DNA of 40,365 nt from Bdellovibrionales bacterium (GTDB lineage Bacteria; Bdellovibrionota; UBA1018): positions 1 to 40,365 of the forward strand of contig JAEUWC010000001.1 in NCBI GenBank assembly GCA_016786465.1, in the 5' to 3' direction. Below, piece after piece: positions 39,608-40,365 of the stretch. Position 1 is the stretch's first letter, and each line of letters opens with the position of its first letter. The position numbers were made by a program, and so were the translations under genes. The notes below the pieces were generated by a model. That model had not been told where the DNA came from, searched no databases, and saw only the letters and a list, made by a program, of their open reading frames with translations.

Positions 39608-40365
39608 ATGGCGACCAAAATCAGTAACCCAGGAAAATTGACCGGAGTCGGTGGACTCAAGACTTTGTTTTTGATTCTGACCGTCGTCGGTCTAGCGGCC
39701 TTCGGTGGGGCCTTGATGGTCAACAAGCAGCGCGCTTGGGCATCCTTCCTTCAAGGGCATTTTTACTTTGCGGCACTGGCCATCGGCGGATTGTTTTTCG
39801 CGGCCATTCAGTGGCTGACGGGCGCGATGTGGTCGGCACCGGTCCGTCGGATCGCTGAAAGCTACACCGCTTATCTTCCCTTCGTTCTTTTGGGGTTGGT
39901 GGGAATCGGTTTTGGCATGCACGAGCTTTATGTTTGGACCCACGCGGATCACGTTCAAGGTGACATCATCCTGGAACACAAAGCGGGATACCTGAACACC
40001 AAGTTCTTCATGATTCGAAACGTGATCGCGATTGGAATTTGGTTCTTCTTTGCACGCAAACTGATTGGGAATTCCACCAAACAGGACACGGCAAGCGACG
40101 CCAGCCCGACTTTGACCAACCGGTCCTGGAGCCCGATTTTCCTGATCTTGTTTGCTTTGACTTTCACGATGATGAGCTTCGATCTTCTGATGTCGCTTGA
40201 CCCGCACTGGTTCTCGACGATGTTCGGGGTCTATTGCTTTGCCGGAATGTTCTACACGATCTTGGCTTTGACTGCGATTTTGACAGTTTGGTTGCGTCGT
40301 CGTGGACTTCTGAAAGACATCGTCAACGAAAACCACCTGCACGACTTGGGCAAGTTCATGTTCGC
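39608..40365 (+). CDS. actF: Alternative complex III integral membrane subunit ActF (partial, 3' end outside window)
   Basis: I translated about 252 residues to the window edge. Several membrane helices are seen (LFLILTVVGLAAFGGALM, FYFAALAIGGLFFAAIQWL, YLPFVLLGLVGIGFGM, FLILFALTFTMMSFD, MFGVYCFAGMFYTILALTA). The stretch FDLLMSLDPHWFSTMFGVY is the family signature of ActF, the NrfD-like subunit paired with ActC in the membrane. The C-terminal helices are missing from the window. It starts two bases after actE. This is ActF rather than ActC because of the MSLDPHWFSTM motif and because it follows actE. Confidence 0.9.
   Translation, partial: MATKISNPGKLTGVGGLKTLFLILTVVGLAAFGGALMVNKQRAWASFLQGHFYFAALAIGGLFFAAIQWLTGAMWSAPVRRIAESYTAYLPFVLLGLVGIGFGMHELYVWTHADHVQGDIILEHKAGYLNTKFFMIRNVIAIGIWFFFARKLIGNSTKQDTASDASPTLTNRSWSPIFLILFALTFTMMSFDLLMSLDPHWFSTMFGVYCFAGMFYTILALTAILTVWLRRRGLLKDIVNENHLHDLGKFMF

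Overview
The window reads as chromosome of a Gram-negative, respiring bacterium. It carries many lipoprotein signals, an outer-membrane-type barrel, an AsmA/YdbH-like envelope protein and an alternative complex III operon. Base composition is moderate and genes are tightly packed. The gene order rplU-rpmA ... obgE-nadD-rsfS-rlmH and the gene content fit a member of the former Deltaproteobacteria, most likely Bdellovibrionota (Bdellovibrio-like). This placement is inferred from gene order and protein style, not from a marker comparison. No tRNA, rRNA, CRISPR array or insertion sequence was seen.

Layout. Positions 1-3.4 kb (minus) hold obgE, nadD, a poly-gamma-glutamate-hydrolase-like lipoprotein, rsfS and the start of rlmH. 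Positions 3.5-4.8 kb hold two divergent genes for exported proteins that interrupt the usual rpmA-obgE junction. One of them ends in a colicin-E3-like ribosomal RNase domain. Positions 4.9-12.1 kb (minus) form a leftward nucleoside-catabolism block, deoC-deoB-deoA-punA-cdd-deoxyadenosine-type deaminase, running almost directly into rplU-rpmA. Positions 12.4-17.1 kb (plus) hold a small exported protein, a very large RNase E/G with a low-complexity insertion inside its S1 domain, and prmA. Positions 17.1-24.0 kb are mixed envelope-sugar and housekeeping genes: a eukaryotic-style GT22 mannosyltransferase, a barrel-like protein, manC, ugd, an unknown gene, slyD and a divergent glycosyltransferase. 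Positions 24.1-29.9 kb (plus) hold valS, then a 324-bp intergenic region with an inverted-repeat cluster, then overlapping plsB and gpsA. Positions 29.9-34.6 kb (minus) hold an endonuclease/exonuclease/phosphatase-fold lipoprotein, a YdbH-like AsmA protein, a YdbL-like DUF1318 lipoprotein, tatA and hpt. Positions 34.8 kb to the end (plus) hold the alternative complex III operon actA-actB-actD-actE-actF, with no actC between actB and actD.

How the genes fit together. The deo block converts purine and pyrimidine (deoxy)nucleosides to bases and pentose phosphates and then to acetaldehyde plus glyceraldehyde-3-phosphate, which would suit an organism feeding on nucleic acids. gpsA and plsB make glycerol-3-phosphate and acylate it to lysophosphatidate. 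The phosphatase-fold lipoprotein, YdbH-like and YdbL-like genes overlap and look like one envelope-lipid unit. The act genes encode a quinol:cytochrome c (or oxidase) oxidoreductase.

Most interesting points: (1) the exported protein at 4029-4781 keeps the exact D-x-x-H-x-x-x-E spacing of the colicin E3 active site, and no recognisable immunity gene sits beside it; (2) actC is missing from its expected place; (3) paired inverted repeats lie between valS and plsB; (4) a roughly 320-residue acidic, Gly- and Arg-rich insertion splits the S1 domain of RNase E/G.
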